64,000 nt of DNA from Yersinia vastinensis (GCF_902726565.1 NZ_CACVAF010000006.1:248001-312000), one strand, 5' to 3'. Positions 40,799 through 51,446 are shown, counted from the first letter of the stretch. Notes: generated by a model from the sequence alone, not told the origin. Translations and numbers: made by a program.

Positions 40799-43474
40799 AT
40801 GAACAAATTCAAATTAAATGCGTTAGCGGCAATGACCGCAACCTTTGGCTTGATGGGATACGCCAGCGCGAGCACCATCAATCAACAGATTGTTGACCAG
40901 CTCAGTACCTTAAAAGTTAACTATAAAATAGTGGATAACCGCGCGGCTGAGAATGGTGTTGATTGTGCCAAGTTGGGCGCTGATTGGGCATCATGTAACA
41001 AAGTAATGATTACTCTGACCAACACCGGGGATGAGATCAAAGGTCAAGAATGGGCCATTTACTTCCACAGCATCCGTCAGATTCTGGCTGTAGATAACGA
41101 CCAATTCAAGATTACTCATCTGACGGGTGATCTGCATAAAATTGAGCCAACCGCTAAATTTACCCGTTTCCCAGCTAACCAGTCAGTTGAAATCCCGATG
41201 ATTGGTGAATATTGGCAGTTGTTTGCTACTGACTTTATGCCGCGCTGGTATGCGACTTCTGGCGATGCCAAACCAAAAGTACTGAAAAGTACCGATACTG
41301 AGGATATCAGCGAATATCTGACACAGTTTACTGGCGATCAGTGGAAGCGGACCAAAGACGATAATAATGTGTTGATGACGCCAGAGTCTCGTTTCACTAA
41401 AAATGAGGCGGTGAAAACATTAGCGGCAGCTGATCTGCGTGGGCAGATTATCCCAACGCCAATGCAAGTGACGGTTCATCAGCAAGATGCCGACCTGAGT
41501 AAAGGGGTTAAGCTGGATCTCAGCGTACTGTCAAAACCCGCCGCTCAAGTTGCCCAACAGCGTTTCGAGTTACTCGGTCTGACAGAGAACTCAACCGGCT
41601 TTCCAATTAAAACAGCGATCCAACCTACTCACTTTGCAGGTGATTTAGCGGTTTCCGGCGCTTACGAGCTGACGATCGGTGAGAAAGGCGCGCAAGTTAT
41701 TGGCTTTGATCCCGCAGGCGTCTTCTATGGCTTGCAATCGATCCTTTCATTAGTCCCGACGGATGGCAGCAAGAAGATAGCGACTCTTGATGCGAAAGAT
41801 GCACCGCGTTTTGAATATCGTGGTGTTTTCCTAGATGTTGGGCGTAATTTTAAAACCAAAGATGCGGTGCTGCGCCTGTTGGATCAGATGGCAGCTTACA
41901 AGTTAAACAAATTCCACTTCCACCTGAGTGATGATGAAGGTTGGCGTATTGAGATCCCCGGTCTGCCAGAACTGACGGATGTTGGGAGTAAACGTTGCCA
42001 CGATTTAACTGAGAACACCTGCTTACTGCCGCAATTAGGTTCAGGCCCGGAGAGCAATAATCTGGGTTCTGGTCACTTTACCCGTGACGATTACATCGAA
42101 ATTCTGAAATACGCGAAAGCTCGTCAAATTGATGTTATTCCTGAAATTGACATGCCAGCACATGCTCGAGCTGCGGTGGTGTCGATGGAAGCGCGTTACA
42201 ACAATCTGATGAAGCAGGGCAAAGAGAAAGAGGCCAACGAATTCCGTTTGGTTGACCCGACAGATGACTCTAACACGACTTCAGTGCAGTTCTATGATCG
42301 CAAAAGCTATCTGAACCCATGTCTGGATTCATCGAAGCGTTTCGTTGATAAAGTGATTGGCGAAATGGCCCAGATGCACAAAGAAGCTGGCATGGCGCTG
42401 ACCACTTGGCATTTTGGTGGTGATGAGGCGAAAAATATTCGTCTGGGGGCCGGTTTCCAAGATAAAAATGGCACCATTGAGCCGGGCAAAGGCATTATTG
42501 ATAAGAGCGTTGAAGATAAACCTTGGGCCAAGTCACAAGTTTGTCAGGATATGGTTAAGCAAGGCAAAGTTCAGGATGTTGAACATCTTTCCAGCCACTT
42601 TGCCATTGAAGTCAGTGAATTAGTGAAGGCTCACGGCATCGAAAAAATGCAGGCTTGGCAAGATGGATTGAAAGACGCGAAAGATTCGAAAGCCTTCGCC
42701 ACTCAACGTGTTGGCGTTAACTTCTGGGATACTCTCTTCTGGGGCGGTGCTGACTCAATCAATGACTGGGCCAATAAAGGCTACGAAGTGGTTGCTTCTA
42801 ATCCCGATTATGTCTACTTCGACATGCCCTATGAAGTTAACCCCAATGAACGCGGTTACTACTGGGCAACTCGCTTTACCGACGAAGCCAAAGTCTTTAG
42901 CTTTGCACCAAATAACATGCCGCAAAATGCTGAAACGTCTGTGGACCGCGATGGTAATTACTTCAGTGCGAAAAGTGATAAACCTTGGCCGGGTGTACAC
43001 GGAATTTCCGGTCAATCGTGGAATGAAACCGTGCGTACTGATGAACAGATGGAGTACATGATTTTTCCTCGCGTATTACCGTTGGCGGAGCGCGCTTGGC
43101 ACCGTGCATCTTGGGAACAAGATTATAAAGCAGGCCGCGAGTACAAAGGTGGTGAGACGCAACAGGTGGATACCCAAGCGTTACACACTGATTGGCAACG
43201 TTTTGCCAATATTATGGGCCAGCGTGAGTTGGCAAAACTGGATAAAGCCGGTATTGCCTACCGCTTGCCAGTACCCGGCGCACGAGTTGTCTCTGGTGTA
43301 TTGGAAGCAAATATTTCCTTACCGGGCTTGATTATTGAGTATTCCACCGATGGTGGTCAGCAATGGCAGAAGTATGATGCCAAAGCACAACCTACAGTCA
43401 GTGGTGATGTATTTATCCGCTCGACCAGCCCGGATGGTAAACGCAGTAGTCGTGCGGAGCCGGTTAAAATCTGA
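40799..43474 (+). CDS. GH20 beta-N-acetylhexosaminidase (chitobiase)
   Basis: Splits chitobiose and short chito-oligomers to GlcNAc. ATG 40799 gives 891 residues; GAGG is 8 bases upstream. A signal peptide ends near YASAS-T. Domains are an N-terminal carbohydrate-binding CHB_HEX domain, a GH20b domain and a TIM barrel with the catalytic pair in [10 protein letters not shown] (Asp-Glu), then a C-terminal Ig-like domain. It strongly resembles Serratia marcescens chitobiase. No lipobox, so it is probably periplasmic. It follows chiP and replaces chiQ of E. coli. Confidence 0.93.
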   Translation: MNKFKLNALAAMTATFGLMGYASASTINQQIVDQLSTLKVNYKIVDNRAAENGVDCAKLGADWASCNKVMITLTNTGDEIKGQEWAIYFHSIRQILAVDNDQFKITHLTGDLHKIEPTAKFTRFPANQSVEIPMIGEYWQLFATDFMPRWYATSGDAKPKVLKSTDTEDISEYLTQFTGDQWKRTKDDNNVLMTPESRFTKNEAVKTLAAADLRGQIIPTPMQVTVHQQDADLSKGVKLDLSVLSKPAAQVAQQRFELLGLTENSTGFPIKTAIQPTHFAGDLAVSGAYELTIGEKGAQVIGFDPAGVFYGLQSILSLVPTDGSKKIATLDAKDAPRFEYRGVFLDVGRNFKTKDAVLRLLDQMAAYKLNKFHFHLSDDEGWRIEIPGLPELTDVGSKRCHDLTENTCLLPQLGSGPESNNLGSGHFTRDDYIEILKYAKARQIDVIPEIDMPAHARAAVVSMEARYNNLMKQGKEKEANEFRLVDPTDDSNTTSVQFYDRKSYLNPCLDSSKRFVDKVIGEMAQMHKEAGMALTTWHFGGDEAKNIRLGAGFQDKNGTIEPGKGIIDKSVEDKPWAKSQVCQDMVKQGKVQDVEHLSSHFAIEVSELVKAHGIEKMQAWQDGLKDAKDSKAFATQRVGVNFWDTLFWGGADSINDWANKGYEVVASNPDYVYFDMPYEVNPNERGYYWATRFTDEAKVFSFAPNNMPQNAETSVDRDGNYFSAKSDKPWPGVHGISGQSWNETVRTDEQMEYMIFPRVLPLAERAWHRASWEQDYKAGREYKGGETQQVDTQALHTDWQRFANIMGQRELAKLDKAGIAYRLPVPGARVVSGVLEANISLPGLIIEYSTDGGQQWQKYDAKAQPTVSGDVFIRSTSPDGKRSSRAEPVKI

Positions 43475-43564
43475 TGGTTTTTTCAAAGTGCTGTGTCTGA
43501 TGTTATTCCTGTTTGCTTGGTTTTTGAGGTAAACAATATTAAGTGAAGTTGAGTTGATGGTTTT

Positions 43565-43590
43565 CCCCCGGCATGTCCGGGGCTTTTTTT
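43565..43590 (+). terminator. Terminator of the chitobiase gene
   Basis: CCCCGG-CATGT-CCGGGG is followed by CTTTTTTT. Confidence 0.9.
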
Positions 43591-43881
43591 GCCAGAAATA
43601 TCGTGATGGGCAGTCGGTTTGGGCGGTGGTAAGGGCGGTTTGATTGTTTGAGGTAGACAGAAATGTTCAAAATTAGATAGGGAAGGAGGGCGAGGTCTCA
43701 ATAAGAAAGACCACCTGAGTCCCGGCCGAGCTGAACTCGGATGATTGAACGGGAAAGGTGGCCATCTTGCTGATGGGTTTATGTTCACCAGATAATCTCT
43801 GGATAAAAATAAACCCTAACATTATTCGGTACTTAAAATTTCAACGCTTAAAGTCTTTATAAAATCAATGCGATAACATAA
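43591..43881. other. Unexplained non-coding region with nested hairpins
   Basis: No gene is visible. The part 43694-43816 is dense in inverted repeats: GGTCT/AGACC (43694-43712); CCACCT, CCCG and CCGAG nested with CTCGG, CGGG and AGGTGG (43711-43761); and GGGTTTAT with inner CCAGA-TAATC-TCTGG and ATAAACCC (43775-43816). The first two are mutually exclusive. No T-run follows on the plus strand. It could be a structured RNA, a palindromic repeat family or a recombination-site relic. Confidence 0.45.
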
Positions 43882-44006
43882 TGCCCAATAGATTTCAAAT
43901 TGCAGGACGGCGGCAATCAATGGAATCCCGATGAGCTTACATCAGTAAGTGATTCGGGTGAGTGAGAGCAGCCAACACACCTGCAGTGTGAAAGATGATG
44001 GACATA
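43882..44006. repeat. ERIC repeat element, full length
   Basis: About 125 bp. It contains the ERIC core (GAGCTTACATCAGTAAGTGA) at 43933-43952 with typical flanks (GCCCAATAGATTTCAAAT at one end, GAAAGATGATGGACATA at the other). It lies directly downstream of fur. Confidence 0.88.
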
Positions 44007-44008
44007 CT

Positions 44009-44455
44009 TTATCTTTTATCGTGCGCAGACTCATTTTCGCGGCAATCGCCGGTCTCACAGTGGCCGTACAAATACAGACTGTGATTGGTCAGTTTGATAC
44101 CATGCTGTTTAGCAATTTCACGTTGAAGCGATTCAATGGATTCATTACTAAACTCGATCACTTTGCCGCAATCAAGGCAAATTAGGTGATCATGATGGTG
44201 CTGCTGCGTCAGCTCAAAGACTGATTTACCGCCTTCGAAATTGTGGCGGGTCACAATACCGGCATCGTCAAACTGGTTGAGTACACGGTAAACCGTGGCT
44301 AAACCAATTTCTTCACCGATATCGATCAGCTTTTTATAAAGATCTTCCGCGCTGACGTGATGGCACGCCGGATCCTGCAACACTTCCAGAATCTTAAGCC
44401 GGGGCAGTGTTACTTTAAGTCCAGCGTTTTTTAAGGCTTTATTGTTGTCAGTCAT
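44009..44455 (-). CDS. fur: Ferric uptake regulator Fur
   Basis: Iron-sensing repressor (Fe2+ as co-repressor). The protein is 148 residues, with an N-terminal winged helix (LPRLKILEVLQDP) and a metal-binding dimerisation domain (HHHDHLICLDCG, then CETGDC). ATG 44455 follows AACAGGACTGAATCCGC, similar to E. coli. The E. coli upstream coupling peptide gene uof is not preserved. Confidence 0.97.
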   Translation of the reverse strand: MTDNNKALKNAGLKVTLPRLKILEVLQDPACHHVSAEDLYKKLIDIGEEIGLATVYRVLNQFDDAGIVTRHNFEGGKSVFELTQQHHHDHLICLDCGKVIEFSNESIESLQREIAKQHGIKLTNHSLYLYGHCETGDCRENESAHDKR

Positions 44456-44914
44456 GCGGATTCAGTCCTGTTACTATCGATTCAAATTAAGGCTGTTCAG
44501 CCTATGACATCCGTGGCGCAATAATTACAATTGCGTCTCATTATAGAACTGCTAGCCCCAAATGAAAACCGTGGTTGTTAACAAAGATATAATTGCACAC
44601 TTTGTCAGATTAATCATGCAATGTATTGATGAATGGGATTGTTGCATGCTTCAAGTATAAAGCGGCTACGCCGAACGTTACACATTTGTAGCGGTTTATT
44701 TTCATTTTGCACAGATGATAATGCTGATCTGTGGGCTGCTTAACAAAGCGCATTCTGACCACAAATAAAACCATGTGAAATTTGTGACTATAAGCCGAGC
44801 TTAATGAGATTAAGAGTCTGTGAGGGGCAAAAAAAAGAGCGCCAAAAGGGATTGAAATTTATGGAAACGCTTAGCGGAGTACATCATCCACCAAGCGTTT
44901 CCTATCTGACAAAT
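44456..44914 (-). other. fldA-fur intergenic region
   Basis: Non-coding, 459 bp. Two dyads stand out: CACAGAT-N10-ATCTGTG (44710-44733, with GATAATGCTGAT inside, a weak Fur-box resemblance) and GGAAACGCTT-N20-AAGCGTTTCC (44863-44902), which with the later T-run (TCTTTTTTTT, around 44830-44840) may end fldA transcripts. The fur promoter should be near 44560-44700. Confidence 0.45.
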
Positions 44915-45442
44915 TTAGCCAGTGATCTCGGCCAGATTCAGCTCTTCACTGATCTGTTTAACCCAAGCTTCAACACGTTCATTGGTCAATTCTGGCTGGC
45001 GGTCTTCATCGATAGCTAATCCAATGAAATGATCATCATCAGCCAGACCTTTAGATGCTTCGAAGTGGTAACCCGCAGTTGGCCAGTGACCGACGATTGC
45101 GGCACCGCGTGGTTCGATGATGTCGCGCACGGTCCCCATCGCATCACAGAAATATTCTGCGTAGTCTTCCTGATCACCACAACCGAACAAAGCAACCAAT
45201 TTGCCATTGAAATCGATCTCTTCCAGTGTTGGGAAAAAATCATCCCAGTCACACTGTGCTTCGCCGTAGTACCAGGTAGGGATACCAAGCAGCAGGATAT
45301 CGAAACCTTCTAAATCTTCTTTACTACTTTTGGCAATGTCGTGAACCTCAGCAACCTCTTTGCCCAGTTGCTTTTGGATCATCTTGGCAATGTTTTCGGT
45401 ATTGCCAGTATCGCTGCCAAAGAAAATGCCTACAGTTGCCAT
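44915..45442 (-). CDS. fldA: Flavodoxin 1 FldA
   Basis: Small FMN electron carrier for biotin, methionine and isoprenoid synthesis and for enzyme activation. The protein is 175 residues. The FMN phosphate loop is GSDTGNTENIAK (about 9-20); Trp and Tyr near the isoalloxazine are in the PTWYYGEAQCDWDD region. It is paired with fur on the same strand, as in E. coli. Confidence 0.97.
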   Translation of the reverse strand: MATVGIFFGSDTGNTENIAKMIQKQLGKEVAEVHDIAKSSKEDLEGFDILLLGIPTWYYGEAQCDWDDFFPTLEEIDFNGKLVALFGCGDQEDYAEYFCDAMGTVRDIIEPRGAAIVGHWPTAGYHFEASKGLADDDHFIGLAIDEDRQPELTNERVEAWVKQISEELNLAEITG

Positions 45443-45591
45443 ATAACTTAATACCTTTTAAATTCAAATAGTTATGCCAATTACTGAGCACGCTGCCCAA
45501 CAATATAACACATTTCATAGGGCGACATCATGCCAGAAAACGCCGTCAGGCTCATATCAAGTTCATGCGATATTAAATTTTTGTGAGCCGC

Positions 45592-45618
45592 TCAATCTTA
45601 TAACGCTATTGCCGATAA
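45592..45618 (+). promoter_or_regulatory. Candidate sigma-28 (FliA) promoter of the chemoreceptor gene
   Basis: TCAA-N15-GCCGATAA matches the FliA consensus TAAA-N15-GCCGATAA with one change. It lies about 175 bp before the start codon, in the right orientation. Confidence 0.65.
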
Positions 45619-45792
45619 CCTTTGTGTAACTGAATGGTTGCAATTTGCGGTGCCAGGGGGAAAACCGCCAGATGAAAGTTTGTCGGGAAAGGAGTTGTCG
45701 TTAGCTGTATGGAACGTCCTTTATTGCTTTTAGGTCATCAAATAACACCAGAGTCTCTATCGGTAACTATCCGATATATAAGGGGAACGAAC

Positions 45793-47454
45793 ATGCAGTT
45801 TTTAAAAAATATCACCATCAGAGTTGCATTACTTTGGGTGCTTGGCGCCTTTTGTCTGCTTTGGGGCGGCGTATCCACTTATACGTTGCTGTCACTGAAC
45901 CAACTCACCCAATCCTCTAACGCCAATAGCGTGCTGGTTGAAAACATGAATTTGGTCAATCAGGGGACAGATCAATACTTCCGAATGGTAACTCGTCTCG
46001 CCCGTGCAGTGGATTATCGCCAAAGCGGTAACATTGCAGACGCAGATAAAGAGCTAAAATCATCCAATGTCGCGCTGGAGAATCTGAAGAAAAAACTCGC
46101 AGAGTTTAAGGCTATCGATCATGCACAGATTGATCCTGCTTTAGTTACTGGAGTGATTGATGGGTGGAGTGGATTAATTGAACAGGGTGTAATGCCGCTT
46201 TATCAGGCGGCAATGGATAACAATAGTGCCACCTATCAAGATTTAGCGAAAAAAACAGTACCCGCATTGAGTCGCCAGTATGGCTCCGTGGCTGAAGCCT
46301 TTAATCAGGCTGCCTCGAAAGCTATTGGTGTGGCCAAAGATCAATTCTCTCAGTTAACCAAAGTGAGCAGCATTACATTGATCTCTGCTTTAGTTGCGGG
46401 TCTGGTGATTTTGCTGGCAACCGATCGTTATCTGGTTGCCAATTTGGTACGTCCATTGGACGATATTCGCGCACATTTCCGGGTTATTGCTTCAGGGCAA
46501 CTTGGGCAACCTATCGTCGATTTTGGTCGTAACTGCGTTGGACAACTGTTCCCACTATTACGGGACGTACAAACCAGTCTGGTAAACACGGTACAAGCGA
46601 TTCGCAGTAGTACTGATGGGATTTATCATGGTGCTGCCGAAATTTCTGCCGGTAATACTGACTTATCTTCTCGTACCGAACAGCAGGCAGCTGCTCTTGA
46701 AGAAACGGCAGCCAGCATGGAGCAGCTAACCGCAACGGTGAAACATAATGCGGATAATGCGCATCATGCCAGCCAACTGGCGGCTAATGCTTCTGCAACA
46801 GCGAAAAAGGGAGGGGCGCTGGTTGCCGATGTGGTGAACACCATGAACGAGATTTCAGCCAGTTCGCGGAAAATAGCTGACATTACGACGGTGATTAACA
46901 GCATTGCTTTCCAGACCAATATTTTGGCACTGAATGCGGCAGTTGAGGCAGCCCGTGCAGGCGAGCAAGGTCGCGGTTTTGCCGTGGTTGCCAGTGAGGT
47001 TCGTAATTTGGCTCAACGCAGTGCTCAGGCTGCGAAGGAGATTGATGGTTTAATTAATGAGTCCGTCGGTCGGGTCAGCAGCGGTTCTACTTTGGTGGAA
47101 AGTGCCGGTGTCACGATGGATGAGATTGTTCGTTCTATCACTAATGTGACAGATTTAATGGGCGAGATTGCCTCTGCTTCTGATGAACAAAGTAAAGGTA
47201 TTAGTCAGGTTGGGCAGGCGGTGGCTGAAATGGACAGCGTGACTCAGCAAAATGCAGCGCTGGTGCAAGAAGCGTCCCGTGCAGCGACATCACTTGAGGA
47301 GCAAGCGACACAATTAAATCGGGCTGTCGCGGTGTTTAAACTGCGGTCAGATGATGAGCAAGCAAAACCGGCGGTGAAATCTCGGGTAAAAGTACTCGCT
47401 GCTACACCTGTTGTTAGCAAGGTAGACAGCAACGCCAATTGGGAAACATTCTAA
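45793..47454 (+). CDS. Methyl-accepting chemotaxis protein with CheR/CheB tether
   Basis: Transmembrane chemoreceptor of 553 residues. ATG 45793 follows AGGGGA. TM1 is at about 9-33 and a helical periplasmic ligand domain follows; TM2 ([12 protein letters not shown]) is at about 195-215, then HAMP and the signalling domain with the tip [26 protein letters not shown]. The last five residues are NWETF, the pentapeptide that binds CheR and CheB on high-abundance receptors. The ligand is unknown. No chemotaxis genes lie nearby and E. coli lacks a receptor gene at this position. Confidence 0.92.
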   Translation: MQFLKNITIRVALLWVLGAFCLLWGGVSTYTLLSLNQLTQSSNANSVLVENMNLVNQGTDQYFRMVTRLARAVDYRQSGNIADADKELKSSNVALENLKKKLAEFKAIDHAQIDPALVTGVIDGWSGLIEQGVMPLYQAAMDNNSATYQDLAKKTVPALSRQYGSVAEAFNQAASKAIGVAKDQFSQLTKVSSITLISALVAGLVILLATDRYLVANLVRPLDDIRAHFRVIASGQLGQPIVDFGRNCVGQLFPLLRDVQTSLVNTVQAIRSSTDGIYHGAAEISAGNTDLSSRTEQQAAALEETAASMEQLTATVKHNADNAHHASQLAANASATAKKGGALVADVVNTMNEISASSRKIADITTVINSIAFQTNILALNAAVEAARAGEQGRGFAVVASEVRNLAQRSAQAAKEIDGLINESVGRVSSGSTLVESAGVTMDEIVRSITNVTDLMGEIASASDEQSKGISQVGQAVAEMDSVTQQNAALVQEASRAATSLEEQATQLNRAVAVFKLRSDDEQAKPAVKSRVKVLAATPVVSKVDSNANWETF

Positions 47455-47525
47455 GTCGATAGGATATTAAGGGATAACGGCGTGGCGTAATAACTTACGC
47501 CACGCCGTCGTGGTCACCGAAAAGG

Positions 47526-47813
47526 TTAAAACCCCTCTTGCGAGTGCTCTAATTGAGCAAGCAACATCTGTTCAATCAGTTCACTGCGGCTGATGTTACG
47601 TTGCTCTGCAAGGCTATTGAGAGCATCGACGGCATCGGCATTAATCTTCAGTTCCACGCGTCGTAAGCCACGTACTTTATCGCGCCGTAGTTGATTTCGC
47701 TTATTAATTCTAAGCTGCTCATCACGGGATAATGGGTTTGTTTTCGGGCGCCCCGGACGGCGTTCATCTGCGAACAGATCCAGCGTCGTGCGATCCGTTT
47801 GTTCTTTTGCCAT
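47526..47813 (-). CDS. ybfE: LexA-regulated protein YbfE homologue
   Basis: Small basic protein of 95 residues with a ribbon-helix-helix-like C-terminal half (VELKINADAVDALNSLAEQRNISRSELIEQML), so probably DNA-binding. The E. coli homologue is LexA-controlled. I found no clear LexA box in the 300 bp upstream here. Its role is not known. Confidence 0.9.
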   Translation of the reverse strand: MAKEQTDRTTLDLFADERRPGRPKTNPLSRDEQLRINKRNQLRRDKVRGLRRVELKINADAVDALNSLAEQRNISRSELIEQMLLAQLEHSQEGF

Positions 47814-48115
47814 AGGTAGCGGTACTACAAGGGATTGACATCAAAAAGCTTGATGATTCGGTTTACACGTTTCAGGTTGAGAACATAGATAGAGAGCATT
47901 GAGTTACCTATAGACCAGCAGCCTGAATTTGTATTTGCCACTAAACGCCGCAGCAAATTTATAGCGCGCCATAATACCTCAGCCAACCGAGCAACGACAA
48001 TGCTTTACTGTGATTAGATTGGGCTAATTCATTCTTTTTTGCACAATTTTTCCACAGGTAATACATTTCTTTTCCCCAGGAGATGTTTTTTTAAACAATC
48101 CCAGTGGCGGCCTCT
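47814..48115 (-). other. ybfF-ybfE intergenic region
   Basis: A 302-bp non-coding gap that should hold the ybfE promoter. No LexA palindrome, terminator or repeat is evident. Confidence 0.4.
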
Positions 48116-48883
48116 TTAATCGTTATCAATAAAGCGGTGAATCGCGCGCAATACTGAATCTGGTTTTTCCGCATGAACCCAATGACCGGTCCCCGCTACT
48201 ACATGAGCACGCGCTTGCGGGAACTGACGTGCTATTTCATCACGGTAGCCGTCTTGAATATAGGGTGATAATTCACCACGAATAAACAAAATAGGGTGTG
48301 GCCAAGGGGGGATGGGTTGCCAGCCAACAATATTTTCATATTGATTCCACAATGCTGGTACATCAAAACGCCACTCACCATTGTGAAATGATTTTAATAA
48401 GAACTGAATAACTCCTTCATCCCTTATTAACTCGCGCATTAATTGGGCGGCCTGCTGACGCTGGGTGATGCCCGCGACACTGACAGCATTAATTGCAGCA
48501 AAAATTTGATCATGGCGGCGTACTTGATAATTCACTGGCGCGATATCAATGGCGACCAGCTTTTCAATGCGGTTTGGTGCTATGGCTGTCATCGCCATCG
48601 CCACTTTTCCGCCCATCGAATGACCGATAATGATCGCTTTTTCTATGGCGAGCTGATCCATTAATTCCAGTACATCTTGCGCCATATCCGGGTAACTTAC
48701 CTGTGGCGAACGTGGGGATAAACCGTGGTCGCGCAAATCCACTTGAATAACGTTATGGTCTTGATGCAAATCACGCGCTAATACACCAAGATTATCAAGA
48801 TTACCAAATAACCCATGAATCAGAATAATGGGTAGAGATGGGGTGGGAGAAAGTGCGTTTTGTATGCGGAAGTTTAATTTCAT
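48116..48883 (-). CDS. ybfF: Alpha/beta-hydrolase (esterase) YbfF
   Basis: Cytosolic acyl-ester hydrolase; E. coli YbfF has esterase activity on short-chain acyl esters and acyl-CoA. ATG 48883 gives 255 residues (E. coli 254). The oxyanion block is HGLFGNLDNLG, the nucleophile elbow GHSMGGK and the late His is in GTGHWVHAEKP. Another start at 48895 would add four residues; neither has a strong ribosome-binding sequence. Confidence 0.92.
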   Translation of the reverse strand: MKLNFRIQNALSPTPSLPIILIHGLFGNLDNLGVLARDLHQDHNVIQVDLRDHGLSPRSPQVSYPDMAQDVLELMDQLAIEKAIIIGHSMGGKVAMAMTAIAPNRIEKLVAIDIAPVNYQVRRHDQIFAAINAVSVAGITQRQQAAQLMRELIRDEGVIQFLLKSFHNGEWRFDVPALWNQYENIVGWQPIPPWPHPILFIRGELSPYIQDGYRDEIARQFPQARAHVVAGTGHWVHAEKPDSVLRAIHRFIDND

Positions 48884-49108
48884 GGCGAAGTTCATACTGA
48901 GAGATATTCTGGTTAGGGTATCATGACTGAGCAACGGTGTGCTGCTCCATCATTATTTGCCTTGTCAGGTATATGTAGATTATTGCGTCATTACTGCTGC
49001 AATGGGGGATTTATCCTAATAAGGCCATGATAAAGGTACTCGTCAGCGCGCTTTGACTTTATAATCCTAAGATATGCATAAGAAAGTAGAAAACCGTACT
49101 GGATAAAG

Positions 49109-49636
49109 ATGAAAACTATTGAACTCGACGAAGAACTTTATCGCTATATTGCCAGCCATACGCAACACATTGGTGAGAGCGCGTCCGATATTTTACGGCG
49201 CATGCTGAAGTTTACGGCTGGTCAGCCGGTACCGAATTTACCTACCAATAATGAGGCTGCGAAAACAGTCACCGCGCCAGCACCGCGAGATAAGGTCCGT
49301 GCTGTTCGCGAATTATTACTGTCTGATGAATATGCGGAGCAAAATAGGGCGGTTAACCGCTTTATGTTAGTGCTGTCAACATTATATACCTTGGATGCAC
49401 AGGCATTTGCTGAGGCAACTGAATCATTACATGGCCGTACTCGGGTATATTTTGCCGGTGACCAACAGACCTTGTTACAAAACGGGACGCATACTAAGCC
49501 CAAACACGTTCCTGGTACGCCATACTGGGTTATCACCAATACCAATACCGAGCGTAAACGCAGCATGGTGCAACATATTATGCTGACAATGCAGTTCCCG
49601 CCGGATTTGGCTGAGAAAGTGTGCGGAACTATCTGA
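49109..49636 (+). CDS. seqA: Replication-initiation sequestration protein SeqA
   Basis: Binds hemimethylated GATC, delaying re-initiation at oriC and organising new DNA. The protein is 175 residues. The N-terminal oligomerisation domain is MKTIELDEELYRYIASHTQ..., followed by a variable linker and the C-terminal DNA-binding domain (about 65-175, ending DLAEKVCGTI). It lies upstream of pgm, as in E. coli, with a 83-bp gap. Confidence 0.97.
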   Translation: MKTIELDEELYRYIASHTQHIGESASDILRRMLKFTAGQPVPNLPTNNEAAKTVTAPAPRDKVRAVRELLLSDEYAEQNRAVNRFMLVLSTLYTLDAQAFAEATESLHGRTRVYFAGDQQTLLQNGTHTKPKHVPGTPYWVITNTNTERKRSMVQHIMLTMQFPPDLAEKVCGTI

Positions 49637-49719
49637 TTTCATTTAACTATCCTCTTTTATCTTTGATGGTTTTTTGCACCATCAAGGGTAAAAGTGCAAG
49701 CATATAGGGAGTCGTGACT

Positions 49720-51360
49720 TTGGCTAATCACCCTCGTGCTGGGCAAGCTGCTCAGCAAAGCGATTTGATTAATGTTGCTCAGCTCACATCGCAATATTAT
49801 GTATTGCAGCCTGAGGCTGAAAACCCAGCCCATGCGGTTAAGTTTGGCACTTCAGGTCACCGCGGCAGCGCGGCACGTCACAGTTTTAATGAAGCCCATA
49901 TTTTGGCTATTGCTCAGGCAATCGCGGAAGTTCGTCACGAGAACGGTATTACCGGCCCGTGCTATGTGGGTAAAGATACTCATGCACTGTCTGAGCCCGC
50001 CTTTATTTCGGTATTGGAAGTGCTGACGGCGAATGGTGTGGATGTTGTTGTTCAACAAGACAATGGTTTCACCCCGACGCCGGCTATTTCACATGCCATT
50101 CTTTGCTATAACGCGCAGGGCAAAAACGTTGCTGATGGTATTGTCATTACACCATCACACAATCCACCCGAAGATGGTGGTATTAAATACAATCCGCCAA
50201 ATGGTGGCCCAGCGGATACCAACCTGACGTCAGTCATTGAAAAACGTGCAAATGAATTACTCCGCCTGAAATTAAGCGGTGTTAAACGTCAGACATTGGA
50301 TAAAGCTTGGAAAGGCAATCACCTGCGTGAGCAGGATTTGATTCAGCCCTATGTCGAAGGTTTAGTTGATGTGGTGGATATTCCCGCCATTCAAAAAGCG
50401 GGTCTGAAGTTGGGTGTTGATCCCCTCGGCGGTTCTGGTATTGCCTATTGGCAACGTATTGGCGAACACTATAAGTTGGATCTGACACTGGTCAATGATT
50501 CTATCGATCAGACTTTCCGCTTTATGCATCTGGATCATGATGGCGTGATCCGCATGGACTGCTCATCAGAATCAGCAATGGCAGGCTTGTTAGCTCTGCG
50601 CGATAAATTTGATTTAGCCTTTGCCAATGATCCCGACTATGACCGCCACGGCATTGTCACTCCTATCGGGTTAATGAATCCCAATCATTATTTAGCAGTA
50701 TCAATCAATTATCTGTTCCAACATCGTCCACAATGGGGTGCTGATGTGGCTGTCGGTAAGACACTGGTATCCAGTGCGATGATTGATAGAGTGGTTGCGG
50801 ATTTAGGCCGTAAGCTGGTGGAAGTTCCCGTCGGATTCAAATGGTTTGTCGATGGGTTACACGACGGCAGTTTTGGTTTTGGTGGTGAAGAGAGTGCCGG
50901 GGCATCTTTCCTGCGCTTTAATGGTAAGCCTTGGTCGACAGATAAAGATGGCATTATCATGTGCTTGTTAGCGGCTGAAATCACGGCAGTAACCGGCAAA
51001 AACCCACAACATCATTATGATGATTTAGCGAAGCGTTTTGGTGCGCCGAGCTATAACCGTATTCAGGCTCCAGCAACGCAGGCACAGAAAAATGCTTTGT
51101 CGAAGTTGTCACCTGAAATGGTCAAAGCCAACACACTGGCAGGTGATCCTATTACTGCTCGCTTGACTACGGCACCGGGCAACGGCGCGTCAATTGGTGG
51201 GTTGAAAGTGATGACTGATAACGGTTGGTTTGCTGCCCGTCCATCAGGCACTGAAGAGGCTTATAAAATTTACTGTGAGAGCTTCCTTGGTGCGGAACAT
51301 CGCGAAAAGATAGAGCAAGAAGCGGTCGATATTGTCAGTGATGTACTCGCGGGTAAGTAG
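49720..51360 (+). CDS. pgm: Phosphoglucomutase Pgm
   Basis: Interconverts glucose-1- and glucose-6-phosphate. The catalytic serine loop is [11 protein letters not shown] and the metal loop [12 protein letters not shown] at 49720 gives 546 residues, the E. coli length, and an N-terminus [18 protein letters not shown] that aligns with E. coli. The ribosome-binding sequence AGGGAG is correctly spaced for TTG but too close to the GTG at 49714. Confidence 0.95.
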   Translation: MANHPRAGQAAQQSDLINVAQLTSQYYVLQPEAENPAHAVKFGTSGHRGSAARHSFNEAHILAIAQAIAEVRHENGITGPCYVGKDTHALSEPAFISVLEVLTANGVDVVVQQDNGFTPTPAISHAILCYNAQGKNVADGIVITPSHNPPEDGGIKYNPPNGGPADTNLTSVIEKRANELLRLKLSGVKRQTLDKAWKGNHLREQDLIQPYVEGLVDVVDIPAIQKAGLKLGVDPLGGSGIAYWQRIGEHYKLDLTLVNDSIDQTFRFMHLDHDGVIRMDCSSESAMAGLLALRDKFDLAFANDPDYDRHGIVTPIGLMNPNHYLAVSINYLFQHRPQWGADVAVGKTLVSSAMIDRVVADLGRKLVEVPVGFKWFVDGLHDGSFGFGGEESAGASFLRFNGKPWSTDKDGIIMCLLAAEITAVTGKNPQHHYDDLAKRFGAPSYNRIQAPATQAQKNALSKLSPEMVKANTLAGDPITARLTTAPGNGASIGGLKVMTDNGWFAARPSGTEEAYKIYCESFLGAEHREKIEQEAVDIVSDVLAGK

Positions 51361-51372
51361 TTATTGCCAGTA

Positions 51373-51403
51373 AGAAATAGCGCCGGTATGGCGCTATTTC
51401 TTC
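51373..51403 (+). terminator. Terminator of pgm
   Basis: AGAAATAGCGCC-GGTAT-GGCGCTATTTCT is a 12-bp perfect stem followed by TCGG only; the A/T ends suggest it also works on the other strand, ending the RTX-like gene. Confidence 0.7.
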
Positions 51404-51446
51404 GGCATCAGTTGAAATCGTCACTGTGCAAACAATCTTATTGTGA

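Noticed and set aside
44456-44520. Possible uof leader peptide overlapping the fur start
   Set aside because: The last codons (GLNPHD) resemble the E. coli overlap, but an in-frame TAA interrupts after about 13 codons upstream and no start codon is present.
47814-47950. LexA box expected upstream of ybfE
   Set aside because: No CTG-N10-CAG palindrome with the right core is visible, so SOS control cannot be claimed here.
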